Source: Amycolatopsis oliviviridis
GTDB taxonomy: Bacteria > Actinomycetota > Actinomycetes > Mycobacteriales > Pseudonocardiaceae
NCBI RefSeq assembly: GCF_014654365.1
Contig: NZ_BNAY01000003.1
Span: 620,001-684,000, forward strand
DNA: 64,000 nucleotides
Reading direction: 5' to 3'
Shown here: in pieces, positions 8,904 through 17,733 of the stretch
Numbering within the stretch: position 1 is the first letter of the stretch
Layout: every line of letters begins with the position of its first letter
Translations under genes and position numbers: made by a program
Notes under the pieces: generated by a model
The model's database searches: none
What the model was told of the DNA's origin: nothing
Seen by the model: the letters and a program-made list of their open reading frames with translations, nothing else

Positions 8904-10004
8904 TCACGCCGTTGCAGGCGTGTACCTCCCGGCGCCGCCGATGCTGCCGACGGCCAGTCCGAGATAGACCGCGGCCAGCTCGAAACGCAGCGCGAGAACG
9001 GCCGCACGCACGATCTCGTCCGTTTCGATCTCTTCGGCCGGGGCGATCACATCCGCACCGGGCAGCAGGTCTTCCGCCTGATAGCGGGCCGCCTCCGTGG
9101 CCGGCCCCGTCCGAACCGAGAGGAGCAACACCCTCGGCGCCGAACCGGCCCCCTCCTCCGGGTCCGCGAAGATATCGCGATCCACGCCCCCGGACAACGC
9201 CGCCCGCCGCAAGGCCGGCCTGGCCAGCGCCTGGCGGTAGTCCTCCACGTCACAGACGACGGCCGCGTGGGCGGCGAACGCGTGGGCCGCGTGCTCGCCG
9301 ACGGCGACCGCGACCGGGTCCAGTCCCCACAGCAGCGGCTGACGCTCGGCCAGCTTCAGCGCCAGCGCCTTGGCCGGGTTCGCGAACGATTCCCTGGCCA
9401 GGTAATCCTTCTCGGCTTCCGCGTCGAGCTGGTCGGCGAGCTGCTCCAGATCGGCCACGAGCAGGCCGAGCGCGTTCGCGGTGAGCAGCGCCGCGGCGAG
9501 CCCGCGCGGGAAGGCCATCTCCGGCGGGACCGGCAGCCTCGGCGCGAGCAGCAGTCCCTTGCCCGCGACGGACGCGGCGACCGGGCCCTCGCCGGGCGCG
9601 GACAGCACGACCGTCGCCCCGAACCGGGCGGCGCGCTCCAGGGAGGCGGCCAGCTCACGGTCACCGGCGTCGTCGGTGTGCGCGAAGACGACGTCGAGTG
9701 CGCCGATCCAGCTCGGCACGACCTCGGCGACGACCACCGGCACCGGGCACGACGGGGTCAGGAGCGCGGCGACCAGCCTGGTCAGCGTCCGGCTGACGCC
9801 GGGCCGGTCGATCAGCACGAGCGAGCGCGGGCGCCCGACGTCCAGGCGATCGCTCAGCTCGAGTTCGGCCGCGGCTTCGGCGGTCGCCCGGACTTGGGCG
9901 CCCGCCATCGCGGCGGCACGGAGAAGTCCCGCGGTGTCGGCTTCGGCCAGCCGCGCGGGATCGTCGAGCAGGGAATCGTCAGGGACCGTCGGCATGGGCG
10001 CCAT
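8904..10004 (-). CDS. SIS-domain-like protein of the Rv3256c family
   Basis: A 366-residue protein with two Rossmann-like halves resembling phosphosugar isomerase (SIS) folds, for example LVLIDRPGVSRTLTRLVAALL and GATVVLSAPGEGPVA. It sits between manB and manA, exactly as Rv3256c does in mycobacteria, implying a role in mannose-phosphate metabolism. The activity is not established, and related actinobacterial proteins are sometimes called TobH-like. ATG 10004 (MAPMPTV) or ATG 9995 could start it; both overlap the end of the Trm112 gene, suggesting translational coupling. Confidence 0.75.
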   Translation of the reverse strand: MAPMPTVPDDSLLDDPARLAEADTAGLLRAAAMAGAQVRATAEAAAELELSDRLDVGRPRSLVLIDRPGVSRTLTRLVAALLTPSCPVPVVVAEVVPSWIGALDVVFAHTDDAGDRELAASLERAARFGATVVLSAPGEGPVAASVAGKGLLLAPRLPVPPEMAFPRGLAAALLTANALGLLVADLEQLADQLDAEAEKDYLARESFANPAKALALKLAERQPLLWGLDPVAVAVGEHAAHAFAAHAAVVCDVEDYRQALARPALRRAALSGGVDRDIFADPEEGAGSAPRVLLLSVRTGPATEAARYQAEDLLPGADVIAPAEEIETDEIVRAAVLALRFELAAVYLGLAVGSIGGAGRYTPATA

Positions 10005-10200
10005 CCGGGGTCGTCGGCTCGGTGGCTTCGTCCAGCAACAGTACCGGGATTCCATCACGGACCGGATACACCCGACCGCATTCCGTGCAGGTCAGCGCGT
10101 CGGCCTCCGGATCGGCCGTCGTCCCCGTCTTCAATGGTGCGTGGTCGGGGGACGGGCAGGCCAGGATGTCCAGCAACTGTGCGTCAAGCGTGACGGCCAT
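9979..10200 (-). CDS. Trm112 family protein
   Basis: A 73-residue Trm112-like protein with the pattern LLDILACPSPDHAPL...CTECGRVYPVRDGIPVLLLDEA. The fold is a small zinc-ribbon-like domain. In eukaryotes and archaea it activates methyltransferases; bacterial members are mostly uncharacterised. Cys residues remain at 15, 38 and 41, and a fourth ligand is not obvious. ATG 10200 is preceded by GGTAGGGAG. It overlaps the following SIS-like gene, so the two are probably co-translated. Confidence 0.88.
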   Translation of the reverse strand: MAVTLDAQLLDILACPSPDHAPLKTGTTADPEADALTCTECGRVYPVRDGIPVLLLDEATEPTTPDGAHADGP

Positions 10201-10252
10201 GGTTACTCCCTACCTGTGGGACGTCTCTATGTGTGTTTTCACGCCACATTCG

Positions 10253-11608
10253 TTACCCACGGACTATCGCCAATACGTCTTCGGTCAGGGCCCGGACGGC
10301 CTCGGCGTCGGCGGCCTCGACGTTCAGGCGGAGCAGCGGCTCGGTGTTGGACGGGCGCAGGTTGAACCAGCCGCCGCCGGGGAGCTGCACGGTGAGGCCG
10401 TCCAGCTCGTCGATCTCGACGCCGTCGCGCGCGGCGAAGGTGTCCTTGACCGCGAGCATGCGCGCGACCTGGTCGTCCACGGTCGAGTTGATCTCGCCGG
10501 AGGCCGCGTAGCGCGAGTACTCCGCGGTCAGCTCGGACAGCGGGCCCGTCTGCTCGCCGAGGGCGGCGAGGACGTGCAGCGCGGCCAGCATGCCGGTGTC
10601 GGCGCGCCAGAAGTCACGGAAGTAGTAGTGCGCGGAGTGCTCGCCGCCGAAGATCGCGCCGGTCTTGGCCATCTCGGCCTTGATGAACGAGTGCCCGACC
10701 CGGGTGCGCACCGGCTTGCCGCCGTGCTCGGCGACGATCTCCGGGACACCCTTAGACGTGATCAGGTTGTGGATGATGGTGCCGCCCGGTTCCTTCTCCA
10801 GCTCCCGGATCGCGACCAGCGCGGTGATGGCGCTCGGCGACACCGGCTCGCCGCGCTCGTCGACGACGAAGCAGCGGTCCGCGTCACCGTCGAAGGCCAG
10901 GCCCGCGTCGGCGCCTTCCTCGCGCACGCGCGCCTGGAGGTCGACGATGTTCTTCGGGTCGAGCGGGTTGGCCTCGTGGTTGGGGAAGTTGCCGTCGAGC
11001 TCGAAGTACATCGGCACGACCTCGATGGGCAGGCCCGCGAAGACGGTCGGGACGGTGTAGCCGCCCATGCCGTTGCCGGCGTCGACGACGACCTTCAGCG
11101 GACGGCTGCCCGACAGGTCGACGAGCTTGCGCAGGTACGCCGCGTAGTCCGCGAGGACGTCCTTCTCGGTCACCGAGCCGCGCTGACCGGCGAAGGCGGG
11201 CACGCCCTGCTCGACGGTGTCGCGGATCTCCGCGAGACCGGAGTCCTGGCCGACCGGGGCCGCACCCGAGCGGCACAGCTTGATGCCGTTGTACTTCGCC
11301 GGGTTATGGCTGGCGGTGAACATGGCGCCCGGCAGGTTCAGCGACCCGGACGCGAAGTACAGCTGGTCGGTGCTGGCGAGGCCGATCGTCACGACGTCGA
11401 GGCCCTGCGAGGTCACGCCGTCGGCGAACGCGGCGGCCAGCTCGGGTGAGGAGTCGCGCATGTCGTGGCCGATCACGACGGAGTCCGACTCCGGCTTGAT
11501 CAGCAGGGCGAACGCCGAGCCGAGGTCGCGTACGAGGGCCGCGTCCAGCTGCTCACCGACAACGCCGCGAATGTCGTAGGCCTTCACGATGCCCGAAAGG
11601 TCTGGCAC
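10253..11608 (-). CDS. manB: Phosphomannomutase/phosphoglucomutase
   Basis: A 451-residue alpha-D-phosphohexomutase converting mannose-6-phosphate to mannose-1-phosphate, and probably the glucose equivalents, for GDP-mannose supply. Four hallmark loops are visible: the phosphoserine loop TASHNP near residue 98, the Mg site DGDADR near 240, the sugar loop GGEHSAHYYFRDF and the phosphate-binding SNTEPLLRLN near the C-terminus. GTG 11608 has GGGGAG five bases upstream. It heads the operon containing Trm112, the SIS-like gene and manA. Confidence 0.94.
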   Translation of the reverse strand: MPDLSGIVKAYDIRGVVGEQLDAALVRDLGSAFALLIKPESDSVVIGHDMRDSSPELAAAFADGVTSQGLDVVTIGLASTDQLYFASGSLNLPGAMFTASHNPAKYNGIKLCRSGAAPVGQDSGLAEIRDTVEQGVPAFAGQRGSVTEKDVLADYAAYLRKLVDLSGSRPLKVVVDAGNGMGGYTVPTVFAGLPIEVVPMYFELDGNFPNHEANPLDPKNIVDLQARVREEGADAGLAFDGDADRCFVVDERGEPVSPSAITALVAIRELEKEPGGTIIHNLITSKGVPEIVAEHGGKPVRTRVGHSFIKAEMAKTGAIFGGEHSAHYYFRDFWRADTGMLAALHVLAALGEQTGPLSELTAEYSRYAASGEINSTVDDQVARMLAVKDTFAARDGVEIDELDGLTVQLPGGGWFNLRPSNTEPLLRLNVEAADAEAVRALTEDVLAIVRG

Positions 11609-11679
11609 GCCTGCTCCCCGCCGATAGTCTCGTTCAACGCCCTCTGGCGCGCTCGAAAGCCTACCGGCGAGCCCTCGCG

Positions 11680-12033
11680 TCAGGCTCGGCCGGGCAGCAC
11701 GCGCAGATGGCCGCGCCTGCCGGAGGGACCCTCGGGTTCGGGCTCCGGGGCGGGCTTGTCCGAACGGCCCGCTTCACGGACGGCCTCGGCCAGCGCGGTC
11801 AGCTCGTCGGCGGAAGGGTCGGGGGCGGCGAAGGCGCCCTCGTGCCGGACGACTTCCCAGCCCTTGGGCACGGTGAGCCGCAGGGCGTGGGCTTCGCAGA
11901 GGTCATAGGAGTGCGGCTCGCTCGCGGTGGCCAGCGGCCCCACGACAGCGGTCGAATCACTGTAGGCATACGTGAGCGTGGCGACAGCGGGTTCGAGACA
12001 ACCCGTTCGCGAACACTTTCGTACGCTCCGCAC
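11680..12033 (-). CDS. DUF3499 family protein (Rv3258c homologue)
   Basis: A 117-residue protein of unknown function, confined to actinobacteria. The conserved opening RKCSRTGCLEPAVATLTYAY is followed by SEPHSYDLCEAHALRLTVPKGWEVV; the CxxxxC and CxxH pairs suggest a small metal site. The C-terminal 30 residues are Pro/Glu-rich and probably disordered. GTG 12033 (VRSVRKC) is chosen because conservation begins there. No Shine-Dalgarno is visible, and TATCGT lies about 13 bases upstream, so a leaderless message is possible. It is divergent from the zincin-like gene, as in the mycobacterial manB-whiB2 region. Confidence 0.8.
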   Translation of the reverse strand: MRSVRKCSRTGCLEPAVATLTYAYSDSTAVVGPLATASEPHSYDLCEAHALRLTVPKGWEVVRHEGAFAAPDPSADELTALAEAVREAGRSDKPAPEPEPEGPSGRRGHLRVLPGRA

Positions 12034-12113
12034 GATCGAGAACGATAGCGCGTCGCGGGCCCGGCGTACCGGCGACACGCGCTTTGAATCGCCGAGCGCG
12101 TACCCTTCGATGC

Positions 12114-12581
12114 GTGGCGACGGCTCGTGATTCCCGACAGCGACGGCGGATGCGACGGGACCGGCACGGCCGGGGCCTGCGCGGAGCGCTGTATCCGTCG
12201 ACCCTTCCCGCCGCCGCTAGCAGGGCGGAAAGGTTCGACGCGCTGGTTTTGGACGCGCTCGAACCGATCGAAGCGCGGTGGCGGCACGAGCTGACGAAGC
12301 TCGACGTCGCCGTCGACGACGTCCCCGAAGTTCGCTCGGATGGCGCACCGGCCGGAGTGGACGGCGTGTTGCACGACGGGGCCGTCCCGCTCTCGCGGCT
12401 CGTGCCCGCCGGCGTCGACCGCGCCGGCCTCCCGACGCGCGCCCGCATCGTCCTCTACCGCCGCCCGCTCGAAGCGCGCGCGAAGGACCCCGGCGAACTC
12501 GCGGAACTCGTCCACGACGTCCTCGTGGAACAGGTGGCGGGCTACCTGGGCGTCGAACCCGACGTCATCGAAGGCGACTAG
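12114..12581 (+). CDS. Metallopeptidase-family (zincin-like) protein with a degenerate active site
   Basis: A 155-residue member of the zincin-like family represented by Rv3259. The body FDALVLDALEPIEARW...LYRRPLEARAKDPGELAELVHDVLVEQVAGYLGVEP fits the fold, but the helix where active members show HExxHH reads VEQVAG. The Glu position persists and both His are gone, so a catalytic zinc site is unlikely. The N-terminal 25 residues are very basic (RRRMRRDRHGRGLRG). GTG 12114 is proposed; a TTG at 12084 is also in frame. No ribosome-binding site is evident. Confidence 0.75.
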   Translation: MATARDSRQRRRMRRDRHGRGLRGALYPSTLPAAASRAERFDALVLDALEPIEARWRHELTKLDVAVDDVPEVRSDGAPAGVDGVLHDGAVPLSRLVPAGVDRAGLPTRARIVLYRRPLEARAKDPGELAELVHDVLVEQVAGYLGVEPDVIEGD

Positions 12582-12768
12582 CCCCCACCCTCACCCCACA
12601 CCTTCGCCACCCCAGCCCTCGCCACCCCAGCCCCCGCCCTTCCCCGGGGGGCGTCCCCAGCCCAGCGTATCGCGGGGTACCGACGGGACCTGCGGAAACG
12701 GCTCCGGAACGCGAAGTTGTCCACAAGGGGATCGGCCTGTGGACAACTGGCGTGCGAGCGGGAGGTGA
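12582..12768. other. C-rich low-complexity intergenic stretch
   Basis: The left part of the 356-bp gap between convergent genes. It contains short direct repeats of CGCCACCCCAGCCC near 12607-12645 in a strongly C-biased strand. No ORF with a convincing start was seen. The gap also holds the palindrome at 12769-12827 and a GGAGTGGGC-type tandem repeat at about 12849-12880. Confidence 0.5.
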
Positions 12769-12827
12769 GGTGCCCCCAATGTGGCATTGGGGACGTTGAG
12801 CGTCCCCAATGCCACATTGGGGGCACC
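12769..12827. repeat. Class-A-like palindrome with nested self-palindromic arms
   Basis: The 27-bp arms 12769-12795 and 12801-12827 are perfectly complementary around TTGAG. Each arm holds its own perfect palindrome, CCCCAATG-TGG-CATTGGGG (12774-12792). The core ACGTTGAGCGT is shared, in inverted orientation, with the repeat at 22014-22064. It lies between convergent genes. Confidence 0.92.
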
Positions 12828-12848
12828 GAAGTCGGGCAGCGAAGCGAG

Positions 12849-12880
12849 CGGAGTGGGCGGAGTGGGCGGAGTGGACGGAG
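12849..12880. repeat. Short tandem repeat, GGAGTGGGC unit
   Basis: About three and a half copies of a 9-bp unit (GGAGTGGGC, the last copy GGAGTGGAC) lie in the non-coding gap just before the glycosyltransferase 3' end. Such a tract may vary in length between strains. Confidence 0.6.
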
Positions 12881-12937
12881 CACAGCGAAGTGGGTGAAGC
12901 GGGCCCAGTCCGCGTAGGAGCGGCAAGAAAGCAGCGG

Positions 12938-15900
12938 TCAGGAAGCTGAGGGGTGCCGCCGCGTAGGCACAGCGGTCAGCAGTGTGAACAGCACCGCGGC
13001 CACCTGCGCCAGCAGCAGAAGGTTCCGAGTGGTCCCCTGGTGCTCCACCACGACCTCCGAAGGCACGGGCGGCACCGAGACGGCCACCTGATGCCCCCAA
13101 GCCCGCACGATCGGCACGGCCTTCCCGTCCACGCTCGCCTGCCAGCCCGCCTCGAACTCCGCGGCCAGCACGAGCAGCCGTCCGGTCGGCCCGTCCGAGA
13201 CGCGCACCCGCACGTCCGGCAGCCCGGCCTGCACCGGCGCCACCCCGGGCGACGCCCCCGGCGCGCCCTTCCCGGTCACGGCCGCCTGCGCCAGTTCCGG
13301 AGAGATCAGCGCCACCTGCCCACCGGCGGGCAGCAGCCGGAGCACCGGACGCCCGTCGGAGGTCGGCGCCGCCGGAGCGACCAGATCACGCGCGAGTTCG
13401 ACGAAAGCACCGCCATCGGCACCGCTGGGCAACACGACGTACAGCGCGCCCGAAGCCAGAGCCGAAGCGAAGGCCTGCTTGACCGCGTCCGGTGAGCCCT
13501 GCAGAAGGTCCCGCCGCCACGAGGCCAGCCGATCGGCACTGCCGGGCGTCGGCGCGAGTTCGTCGTCACCGTAAAGCGGCAACCGCCCGCCTGTCTGCCG
13601 CACCGGCTCCGCCGAAGAACCCACCACCAGCGCCGAGCGACCGGTCGCCGCCAGCTCCGCCGAGATCTCCGGGGCCAGCGACGGACGCGCTCCCGACCGC
13701 AGCGGGCCCTCGCGTCCGGCGACGACCGCGCCGGTCGCCAGCGCCAGCAGCACGAGCACCCCGGCGACGGCCGTGACCTTCGCCAGCCACGGCGCCGGGT
13801 CGACACCGCTCCCGCCACGCTGCCAGGTCGCCAGCACCGTCCACAGCAGCCCCGCGCCGATCACCAGCAGCGGCACCCCGGCGTACCCGGTCGCGTGCGC
13901 GCCGCCCGACATCGGCGTCACCGCCACGAACCGCACCGCCACGAGCCCGAGCACACCCAGGACGACGACCGCGACACCGCCGCCCGCGCCCTTCGTCGGC
14001 CGCACCACCAGCGCGACGATCGCGGCCGCGACCAGCGCCACCCCGATCGGCCACGCGCCGGGACCGCCCGGGTCCAGCCCGGCGAGGTCGGCGCCGGACG
14101 CGGCCGTGGCACCGCCGCCGAGCCCGTGCAGCAACAGTTCCGGATGCCGCAGCAGCACACTCGGCCACGGCAGCAGCAGCGCCAGCGGCAGGAAGACCAC
14201 GATCCCGACGGACGCGATCCGCCGCGCGAGCCCGGTCGGCGAAGGCAGCACCACGAACCCGATCACCAGCCCGACCACGGCCAGCGCGTGCGCCAGCGGC
14301 GAGAAGGCGCCGATCAGCGCCAGCCCGATCGCGCTCAGCGCGGAGACGTGCAGCCATCGCGAGTCGGCGCGGACCAGCAGTCCCACGATGCCCGCGATCA
14401 CCGGCGGCAGGAGCAGGTGCACGACGACGACGTCGAGCCGTCCCTGCGCGACCGAAGCGGTGGCGGCCGGGAGCACGCCGTACGCCGCCGCGACGACGGC
14501 GCGAACCCAGCGGCGCACGCGAAGACGTCGAGTGGCCGCGTACGCGCTCAGCGCGGCGAGCGGGATGTCACCGATCAGCAGGATCGCGACCAGCGCCGCG
14601 GGGCCGCCGATCGGCGCGAAGATCGCGCCGAGGGTGCCCAGCACCGGCAGCGTCGCGGGCGCGGGACTCGCCGTCCCGCCCGCGATCGCGTGCCACGGCG
14701 CGAGATACGACGACCAGATCTCGCCGAGCCCGCCGACCGCAAGCAGTTTCCCGCCGAAGAGGTCCAGCCCGAGCCGGGAACCGTTGACCACGAAAGCGAG
14801 CGCGGTCAGGACGACGAGCATGATCACCGGCGGGGCGAACACGGTCGCGCCGAGCACGCGTTTCCGGTCGACCTCGACGAACACGAGTTCCGGCTCCGGC
14901 CGCCGCCCGCCGTCCCGCGGCACCGGCGACGGTTTCGGCCCGCCCGCGAGAGGTTTCTCGACGGGCTTCTCGGGGACGGCGACCGCGACGACCGCGCTGG
15001 GCCGCCGCAGGCCCGTCCCCCGCGAGCCGACCCCGCGCATCGCCCCGGCGGGCAACGCGCCGGGACCGACAGGACGGTCTTGCCCGGCCTTCAACGCCTC
15101 CGGCGTGATCCAGGCCCCTTCCTGTTCCGCGCTCTCCGGCACGGTCCCGAGGGCGAAGTCCCGTTCGACACCACGCCGGACGAGATCGACGACGCCGGCG
15201 CGGACCGCGTTGCGGACCCGGGTCAGCCGGCCCGTGAACAACCCGCGGACATCGCCCGTCCGGTCGGTCTTCCGGCGTTCGGCGCGGGCCGCGCGCAGTC
15301 CGCCGCGACCGCGCAGCAGGTACCAGGTCGCCGCGAGTTCCGCACCCGCTTCGCCGGTGCGCCGCAGCAGCAGGAACGCGAGCGCCCGGAACAACGCGAA
15401 GAACGGGATCCGCAGCAGCCCGAACCAAAACGACAAGGCGGAGCAGTTGACGAGGAACACCCGGAGCCCGTGCGCGCGGTTCGCCGCCGCCAGGGAAAGG
15501 CCGAGCGCGGCCGGATCCCGCTGCCCGGTACTGAGCGCGCGGGCGTGCCGGAGCCGGGCCGACGGCACGGAAAGCACCTTGCCACCCGCGGCGTTGGCCC
15601 GCCAGCCGAAGTCGAGATCCTCGCGCAGCAAGGGAAACCCGGGGTCGTAGCCGCCGAGGTCGTGCCAGACTTCCCGCCGTATCAGCGATCCCGCGCTCGG
15701 CACGGCGAGCACCGCGGTGTCGCTCTCCTCGGGTGAGACCTGCTGCCGGTGGCCGATGGCGTCGGTCGACAACCCGGCTTCGACGATGAGCCTCGGGTCG
15801 CTCCAGTCCACCGCGAGCGGGCCGAGCACCGTCGCCGCGGCCTCGTTTTCGGCCGCTGCCAACAGGTTTTCGAGACAATCGGGTTCCGGCGCGCAGTCGT

Positions 15901-16243
15901 CGTGCAGCAGCCAGAGCCAGCCACCGGGATCACCCCAGCGTTCGACGGCGTACTCGACGGCCTCGCCGACAGCGGCACCGAAGCCGACTTCACTCGAAAG
16001 CGTGAGGATTCCGTCAAGAACGGGTGCTTCGCCGGCGAGGCCTTCAGCGGCTGCCGCGTCGGCGAGGATCTTCGCCGTCCGGTCGGTGGATCCGGTGTCG
16101 ACGGCCAGCACGTGTCGCGGCCGGACACCGGAGCGCCGCAGCGCGGAAAGCGCCAGTGGCAACCAGTTCTCGCCGTCGTGACAGACCACAATGGCCAGAA
16201 CGGGGGCCGTGCGCGGCACAGGTGACGCGGCAGTGCGAGACAA
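12938..16243 (-). CDS. Giant membrane glycosyltransferase: family 2 domain plus multi-helix region
   Basis: A 1101-residue envelope protein. The N-terminal 250 residues are a GT-A domain: VLAIVVCHDGENWLPLALSAL opening, AVDTGSTDRT nucleotide site, LLHDDCAPEPD metal motif and a DFGWRANAAGG acceptor segment. From about residue 470 there are some ten membrane helices, followed by an extracytoplasmic C-terminal domain. It probably adds a sugar to a lipid-linked or cell-wall glycan; donor and acceptor cannot be assigned. Position next to whiB2 and the mannose genes supports an envelope role. TTG 16243 has GGAG seven bases upstream; GTG 16219 is an alternative. Confidence 0.78.
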   Translation of the reverse strand: MSRTAASPVPRTAPVLAIVVCHDGENWLPLALSALRRSGVRPRHVLAVDTGSTDRTAKILADAAAAEGLAGEAPVLDGILTLSSEVGFGAAVGEAVEYAVERWGDPGGWLWLLHDDCAPEPDCLENLLAAAENEAAATVLGPLAVDWSDPRLIVEAGLSTDAIGHRQQVSPEESDTAVLAVPSAGSLIRREVWHDLGGYDPGFPLLREDLDFGWRANAAGGKVLSVPSARLRHARALSTGQRDPAALGLSLAAANRAHGLRVFLVNCSALSFWFGLLRIPFFALFRALAFLLLRRTGEAGAELAATWYLLRGRGGLRAARAERRKTDRTGDVRGLFTGRLTRVRNAVRAGVVDLVRRGVERDFALGTVPESAEQEGAWITPEALKAGQDRPVGPGALPAGAMRGVGSRGTGLRRPSAVVAVAVPEKPVEKPLAGGPKPSPVPRDGGRRPEPELVFVEVDRKRVLGATVFAPPVIMLVVLTALAFVVNGSRLGLDLFGGKLLAVGGLGEIWSSYLAPWHAIAGGTASPAPATLPVLGTLGAIFAPIGGPAALVAILLIGDIPLAALSAYAATRRLRVRRWVRAVVAAAYGVLPAATASVAQGRLDVVVVHLLLPPVIAGIVGLLVRADSRWLHVSALSAIGLALIGAFSPLAHALAVVGLVIGFVVLPSPTGLARRIASVGIVVFLPLALLLPWPSVLLRHPELLLHGLGGGATAASGADLAGLDPGGPGAWPIGVALVAAAIVALVVRPTKGAGGGVAVVVLGVLGLVAVRFVAVTPMSGGAHATGYAGVPLLVIGAGLLWTVLATWQRGGSGVDPAPWLAKVTAVAGVLVLLALATGAVVAGREGPLRSGARPSLAPEISAELAATGRSALVVGSSAEPVRQTGGRLPLYGDDELAPTPGSADRLASWRRDLLQGSPDAVKQAFASALASGALYVVLPSGADGGAFVELARDLVAPAAPTSDGRPVLRLLPAGGQVALISPELAQAAVTGKGAPGASPGVAPVQAGLPDVRVRVSDGPTGRLLVLAAEFEAGWQASVDGKAVPIVRAWGHQVAVSVPPVPSEVVVEHQGTTRNLLLLAQVAAVLFTLLTAVPTRRHPSAS

Positions 16244-16407
16244 CGGGCACTCCAGAGGTGGCGGCGAAGTCGAGTGCCGCCACCCTACGACGCGACCCTG
16301 TCACCCGTTGGTGGCCCCACTGTGTGGAACGGCCAGAGACGCGGTGGAACGACAGAGACGCGGGCAGGAAGCGATCTCCGGCGCACTGGGGGTGCCGGAG
16401 ATCGCCG

Positions 16408-16791
16408 TCACACAGCTCGCTTTTTCAGTTTCCTACGCTCACGTTCGGAGAGCCCGCCCCAAATACCGAACCGCTCGTCATGCGCGAGGGCGTATTCGAG
16501 GCACTCGTCCTTGACCTCGCAACCGAGGCAGATCCGCTTGGCTTCACGGGTGGAGCCGCCCTTCTCGGGGAAGAACGCCTCCGGGTCCGTCTGCGCGCAG
16601 AGGGCCCGCTCCTGCCAGTCCTGCTCTTCCGCGGAGGCATCGTCGAAAAGCTCGGTGAGATCGCCCAGTTGCTGCTCCGGGACCTCACCCCAACCCACGA
16701 CTTGCCCCCATTCCCTTCCATCTGCTTCCAACCGCACGTCCGCCTCCTCGCTGTCCACGCACTCCCCAGGCTGGCGGTGTTGAAACACCAT
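16408..16791 (-). CDS. whiB2: WhiB family regulator, WhiB2/WhmD type
   Basis: A 127-residue iron-sulfur transcription factor. The four cluster Cys follow C-x22-C-x2-C-x5-C (LCAQTDP...RICLGCEVKDEC), then the GIWGGLSERERRKLKK turn and basic tail that contact sigma factor and DNA. WGQVVGWGEVPEQQLGDLTELFDD upstream matches the WhiB2 group, which is needed for septation and sporulation in actinomycetes. ATG 16791 is favoured because GGAAGGGGGC precedes it; GTG 16824 and ATG 16821 further upstream lack a site. The neighbourhood (manB, Rv3258c and Rv3259 homologues) is the standard whiB2 locus. Confidence 0.88.
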   Translation of the reverse strand: MVFQHRQPGECVDSEEADVRLEADGREWGQVVGWGEVPEQQLGDLTELFDDASAEEQDWQERALCAQTDPEAFFPEKGGSTREAKRICLGCEVKDECLEYALAHDERFGIWGGLSERERRKLKKRAV

Positions 16792-16947
16792 CCGCCGCCC
16801 CCTTCCAGCGACGAATGACATCACTGTGATTACACCCGTGTAGTGCGGTCAGGTCAAGCGGAGTAGCGAGTTCGGGGGATACTCGCGCTCGATCGCGCAA
16901 GGGGACACGCCGAGAACTTCACATCGGGCATACGGAAGACTGGTGGG

Positions 16948-17724
16948 GTGCAGAGATCAGCAGTGCGGCCAAGCCCGATCTTCCTCGGCATCCTCGCGGT
17001 CACCGTCCTGGGCGGAGTCCTGGCGGCTTTCGGCGACGCGACCACCATCTACAGCCAGAAGTACGACCCGCTCATCATCACCGGCGTCGTCCTGCTCGTC
17101 GCGGGCGGCTGGGTCGCGTCCCTGACGCTGCACGAGTTCGGCCACGCGGTCGTGGCGTTCCGCGGCGGCGACCACAGCGTCGCCCACAAGGGTTACCTGT
17201 CCATGGACGTCCGGAAATACACGGATCCGGTGCTGTCCATCGTCCTGCCGTTGGTATTCCTCATCATCGGCGGCATCCCGCTGCCGGGTGGCGCGGTGTG
17301 GATCGAGCACGGACGCCTGCGTTCACGCGGTGTCCAGTCGTGGGTCTCACTCGCCGGGCCGCTGAGCAACCTCGGCGTCGGTGTGGCGCTGACGCTCGTC
17401 GTCGCGCTGGTGCCGATGTCGAACGGGCTCGTGATCGGGCTCTCGTTCCTGGCCCTGCTTCAGATCGTCACGTTCCTCTTGAACATCCTGCCGATCCCCG
17501 GTCTCGACGGCTGGGGCGCCATCGAGCCGTACCTTTCGCCCGGCGCACGGGAGTTCGGCGCGAAGGCCCGGCCGTGGGCGCCGCTCGCGTTGTTCGCCGT
17601 CCTGTTCGCCGTGCCGGGAGCGAGCCCGTTGCTCTGGGACGTCTCCTACGCGATCTTCGACACCGTCGGCGGTTTCAAGCTCGCTGCGATGTACGGCCAG
17701 GACGCTTTCATGTTCTGGAAGTGA
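16948..17724 (+). CDS. M50 family membrane metalloprotease (site-2 protease-like)
   Basis: A 258-residue polytopic protein. TM2 carries HEFGH, the zinc-binding motif, and a later helix carries LPIPGLDGWGAIEP, which supplies the third metal ligand (Asp). The fold is the minimal site-2-protease core with five to six helices and no PDZ domain. Such proteins cut transmembrane segments of anti-sigma factors or clear signal-peptide remnants; the substrate here is unknown. It starts at GTG 16948. It converges with the next gene across only 9 bases, without a palindromic repeat. Confidence 0.87.
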   Translation: MQRSAVRPSPIFLGILAVTVLGGVLAAFGDATTIYSQKYDPLIITGVVLLVAGGWVASLTLHEFGHAVVAFRGGDHSVAHKGYLSMDVRKYTDPVLSIVLPLVFLIIGGIPLPGGAVWIEHGRLRSRGVQSWVSLAGPLSNLGVGVALTLVVALVPMSNGLVIGLSFLALLQIVTFLLNILPIPGLDGWGAIEPYLSPGAREFGAKARPWAPLALFAVLFAVPGASPLLWDVSYAIFDTVGGFKLAAMYGQDAFMFWK

Positions 17725-17733
17725 GCTCGACGG

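Noticed and set aside
12588..12800. Pro/Arg-rich open frames in the gap after the zincin-like gene
   Set aside because: They come from C-rich low-complexity DNA and the palindrome; there is no start context or domain.
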